Assembly: GCA_901472405.1 (NCBI GenBank)
Contig: LR590463.1
Location: forward strand, 4,402,001 to 4,466,000
From: Serratia rubidaea
GTDB taxonomy: Bacteria > Pseudomonadota > Gammaproteobacteria > Enterobacterales > Enterobacteriaceae
DNA length: 64,000 nt
Direction of reading: 5' to 3'
Part shown: positions 1-9,328 of the stretch, in pieces
Layout of the letters: every line of letters starts with the position of its first letter
How positions within the stretch are numbered: position 1 is the first letter of the stretch
Made by a program: the position numbers and the translations under genes
Notes under the pieces: model-generated
Seen by the model: only the letters and a program-made list of their open reading frames with translations
Databases searched by the model: none
What the model was told of the DNA's origin: nothing

Positions 1-1226
1 GACTATCAGCACCTGCACAGCGCGCCGGAAAGCAAGCATCAGCCCACCGCCCGGCCGCGCTCGCTGATCAGCGGCAAACGCATGGACAACATCGAGTGGG
101 GCCCCAACTGGGAGGAGCTGCTCGGCGGCGAGTTTGAAAAACGCGCCCGCGATAAAAACTTTGAGGCCATGCAGAAGGAGATGTACGGCGAGTTTGAAAA
201 CACCTTCATGATGTACCTGCCGCGCCTGTGTGAACACTGCCTCAACCCCAGCTGCGTCGCCACCTGCCCGAGCGGCGCGATCTACAAGCGGGAAGAAGAC
301 GGCATCGTGCTGATCGACCAGGACAAGTGCCGCGGCTGGCGGCTGTGCATCAGCGGCTGCCCGTACAAGAAAATCTACTTTAACTGGAAAAGCGGCAAGT
401 CCGAGAAGTGCATCTTCTGCTATCCGCGCATTGAATCCGGCCAGCCGACCGTCTGTTCGGAGACCTGCGTCGGCCGTATCCGCTATCTGGGCGTGCTGCT
501 GTATGACGCGGACCGCATCGAAGAAGCAGCCAGTACCGAGCATGAAACCGATCTGTACGAACGCCAGTGTGAAGTGTTCCTCGATCCGCACGATCCGACG
601 GTGATCGAAGAGGCGCTGAAGCAGGGGATCCCGCAAACGTGATCGAGGCGGCGCAAAAGTCGCCGGTGTACAAGATGGCGATGGACTGGAAACTGGCGCT
701 GCCGCTGCACCCGGAATACCGCACGCTGCCGATGGTGTGGTACGTGCCGCCGCTGTCGCCGATTCAGTCGGTGGCCGACGCCGGCGCGCTGCCGCACAAC
801 GGCAATATTCTGCCGGCGGTGGAGAGCCTGCGTATCCCGGTGCAGTATCTGGCCAACCTGCTCAGCGCCGGCGATACCGGCCCGGTGCTGCGCGCGCTGA
901 AGCGCATGATGGCGATGCGCCACTACAAACGCTCGCAAACCGTGGAAGGCGTAACGGACACCCGCGCGCTGGAGGAGGTCGGCCTCAGCGTCGAGCAGGT
1001 GGAGGAGATGTACCGCTACCTGGCGATCGCCAACTATGAGGATCGCTTTGTCATCCCCACCAGCCACCGGGAAATGGCCGAAGACGCCTTCCCGGAACGC
1101 AACGGCTGCGGCTTTACCTTCGGCGACGGCTGCCACGGCTCCGACACCAAGTTCAACCTGTTCAACAGCAGCCGCATTGACGCCATCAATATCACCGAAG
1201 TGCAGGACAAGGCGGAGGGCAAGTGA
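1..1226 (+). CDS. narH: Respiratory nitrate reductase beta subunit NarH (5' partial, frameshifted)
   Basis: Electron-transfer subunit of membrane-bound nitrate reductase A. It passes electrons from the NarI haems to the molybdenum subunit NarG on the cytoplasmic face. The reading frame is open at the left window edge, so the N-terminal part with the first ferredoxin motif is missing. Visible iron-sulfur motifs are CEHCLNPSCVATCP, CRGWRLCISGCP (Trp in place of a Cys, as in the 3Fe-4S site of the family) and CIFCYPR with a later CSETC. The frame breaks at about 635-638, where one A seems missing from a run of A; homology continues at once in the next frame (VIEAAQKSPVYKMA) to the stop at 1224-1226. 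I treat this as one gene with a sequencing error. narJ overlaps the stop. Confidence 0.93.
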
Positions 1227-1921
1227 TGCAAATCCTGAAAGTCATCGGCCTGCTGATCGACTACCCGGACGACGATCTGTGGGCCGCCGCCGACGAGGTC
1301 ATCCCGCTGGTCGAGCAACGGGCGCCCGAGCTGCTGCCGTTTACCCGCACGCTGTTCAGCGCCCCGCTGCTGGAGCGGCAGGCGCAGTGGTGCGAGATTT
1401 TCGACCGCGGGCGCGCCACCTCGCTGCTGCTGTTTGAGCACGTGCACGCCGAATCCCGCGACCGCGGCCAGGCGATGGTGGAACTGATGGGCCAATACCA
1501 GCAGCAGGGTCTGCAGCTGGCCCGACGGGAGCTGCCGGACTATCTGCCGCTCTATCTGGAATACCTCAGCATTCTTCCCCCCGCGCAGGCGCAGGAAGGG
1601 CTGCAGAACGTCGCGCCGATTCTGGCGCTGCTCGGCGCCCGGCTGAAACAGCGCGGCGCGGCATGGCAGCCGCTGTTTGATACGCTGCTGGCCCTGGCCG
1701 GCAGCCCGCTGCGCAGCGACAACGCCAGCCGCCAGGCGGCGGCGGAGGAGCGCGACGATACGCCGCAGGCGATGGACGCGGTGTGGGAAGAGGAACAGGT
1801 GAAGTTTATCGACGACAACAGCGCCGCCTGCGACAGCTCGCCGCAGCAGAGTTACCAGCGGCGCTTTAGCCAGGACGTCGCGCCGCAGTATGTCGACGTC
1901 GGTTCAGGAGGCCCGAAATGA
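1226..1921 (+). CDS. narJ: Nitrate reductase molybdenum cofactor assembly chaperone NarJ
   Basis: Dedicated cytoplasmic chaperone that holds NarG until the molybdenum cofactor is inserted and the NarGH complex docks on NarI; not part of the final enzyme. 231 residues, the normal family length. The conserved core [21 protein letters not shown] is seen near residues 57-77, and the acidic C-terminal region contains [11 protein letters not shown]. The ATG at 1226 overlaps the narH stop (TGATG), which supports this start over the GTG one codon earlier. The end overlaps the narI start by four bases (ATGA), so the genes are translationally coupled within narGHJI. Confidence 0.93.
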   Translation: MQILKVIGLLIDYPDDDLWAAADEVIPLVEQRAPELLPFTRTLFSAPLLERQAQWCEIFDRGRATSLLLFEHVHAESRDRGQAMVELMGQYQQQGLQLARRELPDYLPLYLEYLSILPPAQAQEGLQNVAPILALLGARLKQRGAAWQPLFDTLLALAGSPLRSDNASRQAAAEERDDTPQAMDAVWEEEQVKFIDDNSAACDSSPQQSYQRRFSQDVAPQYVDVGSGGPK

Positions 1922-2598
1922 TCCAGTTTCTGAACGTCTTCTTTTACGATATCTATCCCTATCTGTGCGGTACGGTCTTTTTGCTCGGCAGCTGGCTGCG
2001 TTATGACTACGGGCAATACACCTGGCGCGCCGGCTCCAGCCAAATGCTGGACAAACGCGGCATGCGCCTGGCCTCCAACCTGTTTCATATCGGCATTCTG
2101 GGGATCTTTTTCGGTCACCTGTTCGGCATGCTGACGCCGCACTGGATGTACGCCTGGTTCCTGCCGATCGCCGTCAAACAGCAGCTGGCGATGGTGCTGG
2201 GCGGCGTGTGCGGCGTGCTGACGCTGGTCGGCGGCATCATGCTGCTGGTGCGCCGGCTGTTTAATCCGCGCATCCGCGCCACCTCCAGCACCGCCGATAT
2301 CCTGATCCTCAGCATTCTGCTGATTCAGTGCCTGCTGGGGCTGTCCACCATTCCCTTCTCCGCCCAGCATATGGACGGCAGCGAAATGCTGAAACTGGTG
2401 GGCTGGGCGCAGGCGGTGGTCACCTTCCAGGGCGGCGCTTCGGCGCATCTGGACGGCGTCGCGCCGATCTTCCGCATCCATCTGGTGCTCGGCATGACCA
2501 TCTTCCTGCTGTTTCCGTTCACCCGTCTGGTGCACGTCTGGAGCGCGCCGGTGGAGTACTTCACCCGTCGCTATCAGGTGGTGAGAACGCGCCGTTAG
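1918..2598 (+). CDS. narI: Respiratory nitrate reductase gamma subunit NarI
   Basis: Integral membrane cytochrome b subunit that oxidises quinol and delivers electrons to NarH. 226 residues, like E. coli NarI, with five hydrophobic segments. His residues near [15 protein letters not shown] and in the last two helices fit haem ligands of the family. The ATG at 1918 overlaps the narJ stop. It is the last gene of the nar operon; a hairpin at 2611-2641 follows directly. Expression of this operon is anaerobic and nitrate-induced in relatives, but its promoter lies outside the window. Confidence 0.95.
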   Translation: MIQFLNVFFYDIYPYLCGTVFLLGSWLRYDYGQYTWRAGSSQMLDKRGMRLASNLFHIGILGIFFGHLFGMLTPHWMYAWFLPIAVKQQLAMVLGGVCGVLTLVGGIMLLVRRLFNPRIRATSSTADILILSILLIQCLLGLSTIPFSAQHMDGSEMLKLVGWAQAVVTFQGGASAHLDGVAPIFRIHLVLGMTIFLLFPFTRLVHVWSAPVEYFTRRYQVVRTRR

Positions 2599-2604
2599 CG
2601 TGAC

Positions 2605-2641
2605 AAAAGCAAACGGGCTGACGCATCGCGCCAGCCCGTTT
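2605..2641 (-). terminator. Intrinsic terminator of rnpB, also at the end of narI
   Basis: Inverted repeat AAACGGGCTG (2611-2620) with CAGCCCGTTT (2632-2641). On the minus strand the stem is followed by GCTTTTG, giving a terminator just past the mature 3' end of rnpB. On the plus strand the hairpin follows the narI stop but has no clear T-run, so it may serve both directions unequally. Confidence 0.75.
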
Positions 2642-2652
2642 GTCTGAAGAGG

Positions 2653-3029
<377 letters not shown>

Positions 3030-3036
3030 GGCGCGG

Positions 3037-3065
3037 ATGATAGGCCATAACGTCCGATTTGTCAC
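3037..3065 (-). promoter_or_regulatory. rnpB sigma-70 promoter
   Basis: On the minus strand GTGACA (3065-3060, 5 of 6 to the -35 consensus), a 17-base spacer and TATCAT (3042-3037) sit 8 bases before the RNA start. The discriminator between -10 and +1 is GC-rich, typical of stable-RNA promoters. The -35 overlaps the rsmI stop codon. Confidence 0.7.
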
Positions 3066-3925
3066 CCTTCCTGTTGCTCGAGCGCGTATTTATACAACGC
3101 ATTCTTCTTCACGCCGTGGATTTCCGCCGCCAACGCCGCCGCTTTCTTCAGCGGCAGTTCCTTGTGCAGCAGCGCCAGCGTGCGCAGCGCCTCCGGCGGC
3201 AGCGCATCCTCCTGCGCCTTGTGCCCTTCGACGATCAGCACCATCTCGCCGCGCCGGCGCACTTCATCCTCCTGCACCCAGGCCAGCAGCTCGCCGACCG
3301 GCGCGCCGTAAATCGACTCCCAGGTTTTGGTCAGTTCGCGCGCCAGCACCACGTAGCGATCCGGCCCCCACACCGTCACCATATCCTGCAGGCTGTCCAG
3401 CAGGCGGTGGGTGGATTCATAGAAAATCAGCGTGCGAGGTTCCTCTGCCAGCGCGAGCAGCGTATCCTTACGCCCCTTGGTTTTCGCCGGCAGGAAGCCT
3501 TCGTAGCAGAAACGGTCCGAGGCGACGCCGGCGGCGCACAGCGCGGTGGTGGCGGCGCAGGCGCCCGGCAGCGGCACCACGCGGATGCCCGCTTCGCGGC
3601 AGCGCCGCACCAGGTGGTAGCCGGGGTCGTTGATTAACGGCGTCCCGGCATCGGAAACCAGGGCTATACTTTGACCTTCCTGCAGTTTTGCCAGCAGTTG
3701 GTCAGCCTTTTGCTGTTCATTATGGTCGTGCAGGGCAAACAATCGCGCGTTAATCGCGAAGTGTTGCAGCAACAATCCGGTATGGCGCGTGTCTTCCGCC
3801 GCGATCAGATCAACGCTTTCCAGCACCGCTAACGCGCGTTGAGTGATATCACCCAAATTGCCGATCGGGGTGGGCACCACGTACAGCGTTGATGCAGAAA
3901 TGACTGATTGTTGGTGTTGATTCAT
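3062..3925 (-). CDS. rsmI: 16S rRNA (cytidine-1402-2'-O)-methyltransferase RsmI
   Basis: SAM-dependent enzyme that 2'-O-methylates C1402 in the decoding centre of 16S rRNA. 287 residues, full length. The tetrapyrrole methylase fold is recognised from the N-terminal [14 protein letters not shown] (about residues 15-28), [21 protein letters not shown] (about 88-102) and the [10 protein letters not shown] segment. It is transcribed divergently from lpoA with only 62 bases between the start codons, and it ends just upstream of rnpB on the same strand. This is the same arrangement as yraL/yraM of E. coli. Confidence 0.95.
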   Translation of the reverse strand: MNQHQQSVISASTLYVVPTPIGNLGDITQRALAVLESVDLIAAEDTRHTGLLLQHFAINARLFALHDHNEQQKADQLLAKLQEGQSIALVSDAGTPLINDPGYHLVRRCREAGIRVVPLPGACAATTALCAAGVASDRFCYEGFLPAKTKGRKDTLLALAEEPRTLIFYESTHRLLDSLQDMVTVWGPDRYVVLARELTKTWESIYGAPVGELLAWVQEDEVRRRGEMVLIVEGHKAQEDALPPEALRTLALLHKELPLKKAAALAAEIHGVKKNALYKYALEQQEG

Positions 3926-3987
3926 TGTTTCATCCGGATTGCCGATTTAATATTGAGCATCTTGAAAAAAACATCACTGGATACAGT

Positions 3988-6030
3988 ATGCTTTCCTCAA
4001 AATTCGTTCGTACCAAAGCAGGGCGTTTTATGCCTGTTATCGTGGCTACCCTGCTGCTTGCAGGCTGCCCAGGCCAGGCTCCGCAGACTCCGCCCGCCAA
4101 TATTCAGGACGAGGCGAGCGCCAGCTCCGATTACTATCTGCAGCAAATGCAGCAGAGCAGCGATGATAACAAGGCTGACTGGCAATTACTTGCTATTCGC
4201 GCATTGTTGCGCGAAGGGAAACTGCCGCAGGCCAACCAACAGCTGGGCGCGCTGCCGCAGAACCTGAGCGGCGAGCGGCAGACGGAGCGCCAGCTGCTGA
4301 ACGCCGAGCTGCAGATCGCAGGCAAAAATCTCAGCGCCGCGCGCAATACGCTGAACGGCATCGACAACAACACGCTGTCGCCGAACCAGCGCGTGCGCTT
4401 CTATCAGGCGCAGATCGCCGCCAATCAGGGCAAAGCCTCGCTGCCGCTGATCCGCGCCTATATCGCGCAGGAGCCGCTGCTGAACGACAAGGCGCACCAG
4501 GATAATCTGGACCAGACCTGGAAAACCCTGCTGGGGCTGACGCCGCAGGATATGAACAACCTGGTGATCAACGCCGATGAAAACGTCCTGCAGGGCTGGC
4601 TGGATCTGCTGCGCGTCTATCAGGAAAACCGCCAGGATCCGGACATGCTGAAAGCCGGCATCAAGGACTGGCAGAACCGCTATCCGCAAAACCCGGCCGC
4701 CAAGTCGCTGCCGACCCAGCTGAACCAGGCGCTGAACCTGACCCAGGCCTCTACCTCCAACATTGCCCTGCTGCTGCCGATGAACGGCCAGGCAAAGGTG
4801 TTTGCCGACGCCATCCAGCAGGGTTTTGAAGCGGCGAAGAACGGCACCGCCGGCGCCCCGGCACCGTCCCAGCCGCCAGCGCAGCCGGCCGCCGGCAGCG
4901 CCGAGCAGCCGGTAACCGCGCCTGACGCGCAGTCCGGCGATATCAACGCCAACGGCGCGGTCAGCACCTCAGCGCCGGCGCAGGAAGACGCCGCCGCGCC
5001 AATCAGCGCCGCGCAGCCAAGCGCACCGGCCGCAACGCCGGCACCGGCCCAGCCGCAGATGAGCAACGCGCAGATTAAGGTGTATGACACCTCCAGCCAG
5101 CCGCTGTCTGCCCTGCTGGCGCAGGCGCAGCAGGATGGCGCGACCCTGGTGGTCGGCCCGCTGCTGAAAAACAACGTCGACCAGTTGGCCAACACCAGCA
5201 CCACGCTGAACGTGCTGGCGCTCAACCAGCCGGAAACGCCGCGCGACAACCCGAACGTCTGCTACTTCGCCCTGTCGCCGGAAGATGAGGCGCGCGACGC
5301 CGCCCGCCATATCTGGGGACAACAGAAGCGCCAGCCGCTGCTGCTGGTGCCGCACGGCGCGTTCGGCAACCGCGTCGCCAAAGCCTTTGCCGAAGAGTGG
5401 CAACAACAGGGCGGCGGCACCGTGCTGCAACAGAACATTGGCTCGGTGAATGAACTGCGCCAGTCGGTACGCTCCGGCATCCGCCTGTCCGGCACCCCGG
5501 TCGCCGCCAGCGCGCCGGCGCAGCAGTCGGTCACCGTCGCCGGCCTGACCATCCCGGCGCCGCCGAGCGATATTCCGGCGGCCACCGGCGGCCGGGTCGA
5601 CGCGGTTTACATCGTCGCCAACCGCTCGCAACTGACGCTGATCAAGCCAATGATCGATATGAACATCAACGGTCGCGGCAAGCCGTCGCTGTACGCCAGC
5701 TCGCGCAGCTACCAGGCCGGCTCCGGCCCGGACTTCCGTCTGGAAATGGAAGGTCTGCAGTTCAGCGATATCCCGATGATGGCCGGCGCCAACCCGCAGC
5801 TGATGCGTCAGGCCGGCGCCAAGTTCCGCAACGACTACTCCCTGATGCGTCTGTACGCCATGGGCGTGGACGCCTGGCAGTTGGCTAACCACTTCTCCGA
5901 AATGCGTCAGCTGCCGGGGTTCCAGCTGTCCGGCGCCACCGGCGCGCTGACCGCATCGTCTAACTGCGTGATCAACAGGAAGCTGCCTTGGCTGCAATAT
6001 CGTCAGGGTCAGATCGTTCCGGCCTCCTGA
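3988..6030 (+). CDS. lpoA: Outer-membrane lipoprotein LpoA, activator of PBP1A
   Basis: Lipoprotein that reaches through the peptidoglycan layer to stimulate the synthase PBP1A (MrcA). The ATG at 3988 is chosen because it puts a proper lipoprotein signal in front: basic start, hydrophobic stretch and lipobox LLAGC with Cys27; the upstream in-frame start would spoil it. The N-terminal half (about 30-255) is the helical TPR-like domain. Then comes an Ala/Pro/Gln-rich linker (about 290-355), and the C-terminal half has the periplasmic-binding-protein fold ([26 protein letters not shown]). About 680 residues, close to E. coli (678). The 3' end overlaps yraN. Confidence 0.95.
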   Translation: MLSSKFVRTKAGRFMPVIVATLLLAGCPGQAPQTPPANIQDEASASSDYYLQQMQQSSDDNKADWQLLAIRALLREGKLPQANQQLGALPQNLSGERQTERQLLNAELQIAGKNLSAARNTLNGIDNNTLSPNQRVRFYQAQIAANQGKASLPLIRAYIAQEPLLNDKAHQDNLDQTWKTLLGLTPQDMNNLVINADENVLQGWLDLLRVYQENRQDPDMLKAGIKDWQNRYPQNPAAKSLPTQLNQALNLTQASTSNIALLLPMNGQAKVFADAIQQGFEAAKNGTAGAPAPSQPPAQPAAGSAEQPVTAPDAQSGDINANGAVSTSAPAQEDAAAPISAAQPSAPAATPAPAQPQMSNAQIKVYDTSSQPLSALLAQAQQDGATLVVGPLLKNNVDQLANTSTTLNVLALNQPETPRDNPNVCYFALSPEDEARDAARHIWGQQKRQPLLLVPHGAFGNRVAKAFAEEWQQQGGGTVLQQNIGSVNELRQSVRSGIRLSGTPVAASAPAQQSVTVAGLTIPAPPSDIPAATGGRVDAVYIVANRSQLTLIKPMIDMNINGRGKPSLYASSRSYQAGSGPDFRLEMEGLQFSDIPMMAGANPQLMRQAGAKFRNDYSLMRLYAMGVDAWQLANHFSEMRQLPGFQLSGATGALTASSNCVINRKLPWLQYRQGQIVPAS

Positions 6031-6380
6031 GCCAACGCACCAAGGGGGCGGGCTATGAAGTACAGGCCCGCCGCTATCTGGAACGCGCCGGGCTCGTCTT
6101 CGTCGCCGCCAACGTGGCGGTGCGCGGCGGCGAGCTCGATCTGATTATGCGCGACGGCCAGACCTGGGTGTTCGTGGAGGTTCGCTACCGGCGCAACGCC
6201 GCCTTTGGCGATGCCGCCGCCAGCGTCACCTATCGCAAGCAACAGCGCCTGTTGCACGCCGCCGCCGTCTGGCTGGCGGGGCGAGGCGCCAGTTTCGACA
6301 CTTCGCCCTGCCGTTTTGACGTTTTGGCCTTCACCGGCAGCCAGTTAGCATGGATACCCAATGCCTTCAATGCGGATTAA
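5988..6380 (+). CDS. yraN: YraN family endonuclease-like protein (UPF0102)
   Basis: 130 residues, typical size. The restriction-endonuclease-like fold signature is visible: [17 protein letters not shown], then [30 protein letters not shown] and CRFDVLAF. The E, D, E and K positions match the PD-(D/E)XK core, although no activity or role is firmly established for the family. The TTG at 5988 gives the family-length protein and overlaps the lpoA end by 43 bases, so translation is probably coupled. It sits between lpoA and diaA as in E. coli. Confidence 0.88.
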   Translation: MAAISSGSDRSGLLSQRTKGAGYEVQARRYLERAGLVFVAANVAVRGGELDLIMRDGQTWVFVEVRYRRNAAFGDAAASVTYRKQQRLLHAAAVWLAGRGASFDTSPCRFDVLAFTGSQLAWIPNAFNAD

Positions 6381-6452
6381 ACCTCCGCCGCGGGCATAAG
6401 CCGATGAGATAAGTTCTACGTTGCCGGTGCAGCCGGCCTGGATAATGACAAC

Positions 6453-7043
6453 GTGTTAGAAAGAATCAAAACCTGTTTTACCGAAAGCATTCAGACCCAG
6501 ATCGCGGCGGCGGAAGCGCTGCCGGACGCCATTTCCCGGGCGGCGATGACGCTGGTGCAGTCGCTGCTCAACGGCAATAAGATCCTGTGCTGCGGCAACG
6601 GCACCTCCGCCGCCAACGCCCAGCATTTTGCGGCGAGCATGATTAACCGTTTCGAAACCGAACGCCCCAGCCTGCCGGCGATCGCCCTGAACGCGGATAA
6701 TGTGGTGCTGACCGCTATCACCAACGATCGTCTGCATGATGAAGTGTACGCCAAGCAGGTGCGCGCGCTCGGCCAGACCGGCGACGTGCTGCTGGCAATT
6801 TCCACCCGCGGCAATAGCCGTGATATTGTTAAGGCCGTTGAAGCCGCAGTCACCCGCGATATGACCATCGTCGCGCTGACGGGGTACGACGGCGGGGAGC
6901 TGGCCGGCCTGTTGGGCCAGCAGGACGTAGAAATCCGTATTCCATCACACCGCAGTTCACGAATTCAGGAAATGCATATGCTGACGGTAAACTGCCTATG
7001 CGACCTGATTGATAATACGCTGTTTCCCCACCAGGACGATTGA
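6453..7043 (+). CDS. diaA: DnaA initiator-associating protein DiaA
   Basis: Tetrameric SIS-domain protein that binds several DnaA molecules and promotes regular initiation at oriC. 196 residues, nearly identical to E. coli DiaA by recall. The SIS phosphosugar-isomerase core is seen in [17 protein letters not shown] (about 43-59) and [12 protein letters not shown] (about 108-119). The start is a GTG at 6453. It lies between yraN and dolP, all on the same strand. Confidence 0.95.
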   Translation: MLERIKTCFTESIQTQIAAAEALPDAISRAAMTLVQSLLNGNKILCCGNGTSAANAQHFAASMINRFETERPSLPAIALNADNVVLTAITNDRLHDEVYAKQVRALGQTGDVLLAISTRGNSRDIVKAVEAAVTRDMTIVALTGYDGGELAGLLGQQDVEIRIPSHRSSRIQEMHMLTVNCLCDLIDNTLFPHQDD

Positions 7044-7056
7044 TTAAGGAGTTCGA

Positions 7057-7632
7057 ATGAAGCTTCATACTGTTTACGCCGTGCTGCTAGGCGCTCTGAT
7101 GCTGCAAGGCTGCGTACCGGCCGTGGTGGTCGGCAGCGCAGCGGTGGCGACCAAAACCGCCACCGACCCGCGCACCATTGGTACGCAGGTTGACGACGGC
7201 ACGCTGGAAGCGCGGGTCGAAAATGCGATGAGCAAGGATCAACAACTGAAGAAAGACGCCCGCGTGGTGGCTACCGCCTATCAGGGCAAGGTGCTGCTGA
7301 CCGGCCAGGCGCCGAGTCCTGACCTGTCCGCCCGCGCCAAGCAGATCGCCATGGGCGTGGAAGGCGCCACCGAGGTGTATAACGAGATCCGCCAGGGCAC
7401 GCCGGTCAGCCTGAGCACCGCGTCTGCCGATACCTGGATCACCACCAAGGTGCGCTCGCAGATCCTGACCAGCGACACGGTCAAATCCTCCAACGTCAAA
7501 GTCACCACCGAGAACGGCGAAGTGTTCCTGCTCGGCCTGGTGACCGAACAGGAAGGGCAGTCGGCGGCGCAGATCGCCAGCCAGGTGAGCGGCGTCAAGC
7601 ACGTCACCACCGCCTTTACCTACGTGAAGTAA
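7057..7632 (+). CDS. dolP: Outer-membrane lipoprotein DolP (YraP)
   Basis: Division- and outer-membrane-quality lipoprotein needed for envelope integrity. 191 residues. Signal peptide with lipobox MLQGC (Cys19), then two BON domains (about 46-115 and 124-190) that bind anionic phospholipid in E. coli DolP. A ribosome site AAGGAG lies 8 bases before the ATG. It follows diaA by 13 bases and is probably cotranscribed. In E. coli yraP also has a sigma-E promoter inside diaA; I could not identify one here with confidence. Confidence 0.94.
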   Translation: MKLHTVYAVLLGALMLQGCVPAVVVGSAAVATKTATDPRTIGTQVDDGTLEARVENAMSKDQQLKKDARVVATAYQGKVLLTGQAPSPDLSARAKQIAMGVEGATEVYNEIRQGTPVSLSTASADTWITTKVRSQILTSDTVKSSNVKVTTENGEVFLLGLVTEQEGQSAAQIASQVSGVKHVTTAFTYVK

Positions 7633-7640
7633 TGCCCCAC

Positions 7641-7664
7641 GGGGCGAGGCCTGCGCCTCGCCCC
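7641..7664. terminator. GC-rich hairpin between convergent dolP and mtgA
   Basis: Perfect 9-bp stem GGGGCGAGG / CCTCGCCCC with a six-base loop, nine bases after the dolP stop and ten bases past the mtgA stop. Neither side has a good T-run, so termination activity is only likely from its position between converging genes. Confidence 0.45.
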
Positions 7665-7673
7665 GCTCTCTGC

Positions 7674-8408
7674 TCAATCCAGCCGGTTGGCCTTCAGGAA
7701 GCTTTCCCCGCCCAGTTGCCGCATCTGGCGCAAAATCCACTGCTGACGCTGTATCACGTACGCCGACGGCGCATCGGCCTTGAAGCGGTGCGGGTTCGGC
7801 AATACCGCCGCCAGCAGCGCCGCTTCCGAAGCGCTGAGACGCCGGGCCGGCTTATTAAAGTAACGCTGCGACGCCTCTTCAACGCCAAACACGCCGTCGC
7901 CCAGCTCCACGATATTGAGATACACCGTCAGAATGCGGCGTTTGCTCCACACCAGCTCAATACCGCCGGTCAGCCCCGCTTCCAGCCCTTTACGCAGCCA
8001 GCTGCGTCCGTCCCACAGGAACAGGTTTTTCGCCGTCTGCTGCGACAGGGTTGAAGCGCCGCGGATACGCGCCGGACGCCGCTCGTTGTGGTCCAGCGCC
8101 TTCTCAATGGCGGAGACGTCGAACCCCCAGTGCTGCGGGAATTTCTGGTCCTCGGCGGCCATCACCGCCAGCGCCATATTGGGTGAGATCTCGCTCATCG
8201 CCACCCAGTCGGAGTGCGCCACATAGCCAAAGTCGCCGCGCAGCCAGGCGCTGACCTGCCGCTCCGCCATCACGGCGGAAAACGGCACCGGCAGGAACGC
8301 AAACAGCACAATGCCGGCCAGCCACAGGCCGAGCAGCGTCAGCACCCCGCGCTTCAGCCAGCGCCACGGCAGGGATAACAGCGACCTGCGCGCCGCCTTT
8401 TTTCTCAT
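7674..8408 (-). CDS. mtgA: Monofunctional peptidoglycan glycosyltransferase MtgA
   Basis: Inner-membrane enzyme that polymerises lipid II into glycan strands without a transpeptidase domain. 244 residues, full length. One N-terminal membrane anchor (about 18-42). The GT51 signatures are [14 protein letters not shown] (about 85-98, with the catalytic Glu) and [17 protein letters not shown] (about 115-131). The start overlaps the elbB stop by four bases, so elbB-mtgA form a coupled pair, as in E. coli. Confidence 0.95.
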   Translation of the reverse strand: MRKKAARRSLLSLPWRWLKRGVLTLLGLWLAGIVLFAFLPVPFSAVMAERQVSAWLRGDFGYVAHSDWVAMSEISPNMALAVMAAEDQKFPQHWGFDVSAIEKALDHNERRPARIRGASTLSQQTAKNLFLWDGRSWLRKGLEAGLTGGIELVWSKRRILTVYLNIVELGDGVFGVEEASQRYFNKPARRLSASEAALLAAVLPNPHRFKADAPSAYVIQRQQWILRQMRQLGGESFLKANRLD

Positions 8409-9059
8409 TCGGTCAGGTCCAGCACGCGTGAAACCAGCTTATCAATTCCGCTGGCCGCTTCGCCGATAGACTGCGCCAACATATACGCCGGCGTGGTCAC
8501 CACCTTGTGTTCGCCGTCGACCACAATATCGTCAACAGGACAAATCACCGGTTCTCCGCCCATGGTATCAATCACTTCCCCGAGATCGGGATCGTTACCA
8601 ATGGTCAGCCTGACCTGCTGGTCAAGCAGCTTCGGCAGCAGCGCCGGGGCAATACACATAAAACCAATTGGTTTGTTCGCCTTATGCATTTCCCGCGTCA
8701 ATCTCGCCAGATCGTCATCCACCTCACACTCGGCGGCCCTGTGTGGCAAAGCTGCTCAGGTTCTTGGCCGCGCCGAAACCGCCCGGCACGATCAACGCAT
8801 CCAGCTGCTCGGCGCGCGCGGCGGAAAGCGGCTGCACCTGGCCCCTGGCAATCCGCGCCGACTCCGTCAGCACATTACGCTGCTCGCCGGTCTCATCCCC
8901 AGATAAATGATTAATTACATGCAGTTGAGGCTTATCCGGTGCAAAACACACCGCCTGCGCCCCGGCGCGATCCAGCGCCAGCAGCGTCAGTACCGCCTCG
9001 TGAATCTCCGTACCGTCATAAACTCCACAACCGCTGAGCACTACCCCAACCTGTTTCAT
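8405..9059 (-). CDS. elbB: DJ-1/PfpI-family glyoxalase ElbB (frameshifted)
   Basis: Class I glutamine-amidotransferase-like protein; E. coli ElbB has weak glyoxalase activity and an unclear role in isoprenoid metabolism. The first part ([20 protein letters not shown] to [14 protein letters not shown]) is in one frame and the rest ([12 protein letters not shown] to the stop) in the next. One extra C near 8732-8737 explains the break. The ATG at 9059 has GAGGAG just upstream; earlier in-frame codons are not needed. About 218 residues once repaired, the family length. First gene of the elbB-mtgA pair. Confidence 0.88.
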
Positions 9060-9191
9060 CGCCGTTCTCCTCACCAATATTGTCAATGAGTTAGTGCGCT
9101 AAGTTGACAAACACTAATCTACATCACACATTTTAATGAATCTTCTAACAAGAGCGCTTACATTTGGTATGTTGTTGGCTGTATGATGTAT

Positions 9192-9328
9192 AGGAAACCT
9201 CCTCGAGGTTTCAGAATTTTCTACAACCTGCGCAAGCAGAAACTTAAAACCAATACGCGGGTTCACGTTTTCCCTGGTGTTGGCGCAATATTCGCGCACC
9301 CCGGCCTCGGTCGGGGTCATTTTTTTTC
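9192..9328 (+). ncRNA. arcZ: Small regulatory RNA ArcZ
   Basis: Hfq-dependent small RNA that activates rpoS and represses flhDC and other mRNAs. The 3' part reads TCCCTGGTGTTGGCGCAATA then TTCGCGCACCCCGG, almost identical to the processed 3' ArcZ of E. coli and Salmonella. It ends in a terminator hairpin (ACCCCGG...CGGGGT) and eight T. The 5' end is inferred from a GAAACCT/AGGTTTC hairpin at 9193-9212 and a TATGAT box at 9182-9187. Position between elbB and the 3' end of arcB, on the opposite strand, is the conserved arcZ locus. The 5' half is not alike in sequence to E. coli. Confidence 0.9.

Noticed and set aside
4850..5070. Ala/Pro/Gln-rich repeat-like stretch as an insertion in lpoA
   Set aside because: LpoA of relatives has a similar low-complexity linker between its two domains.
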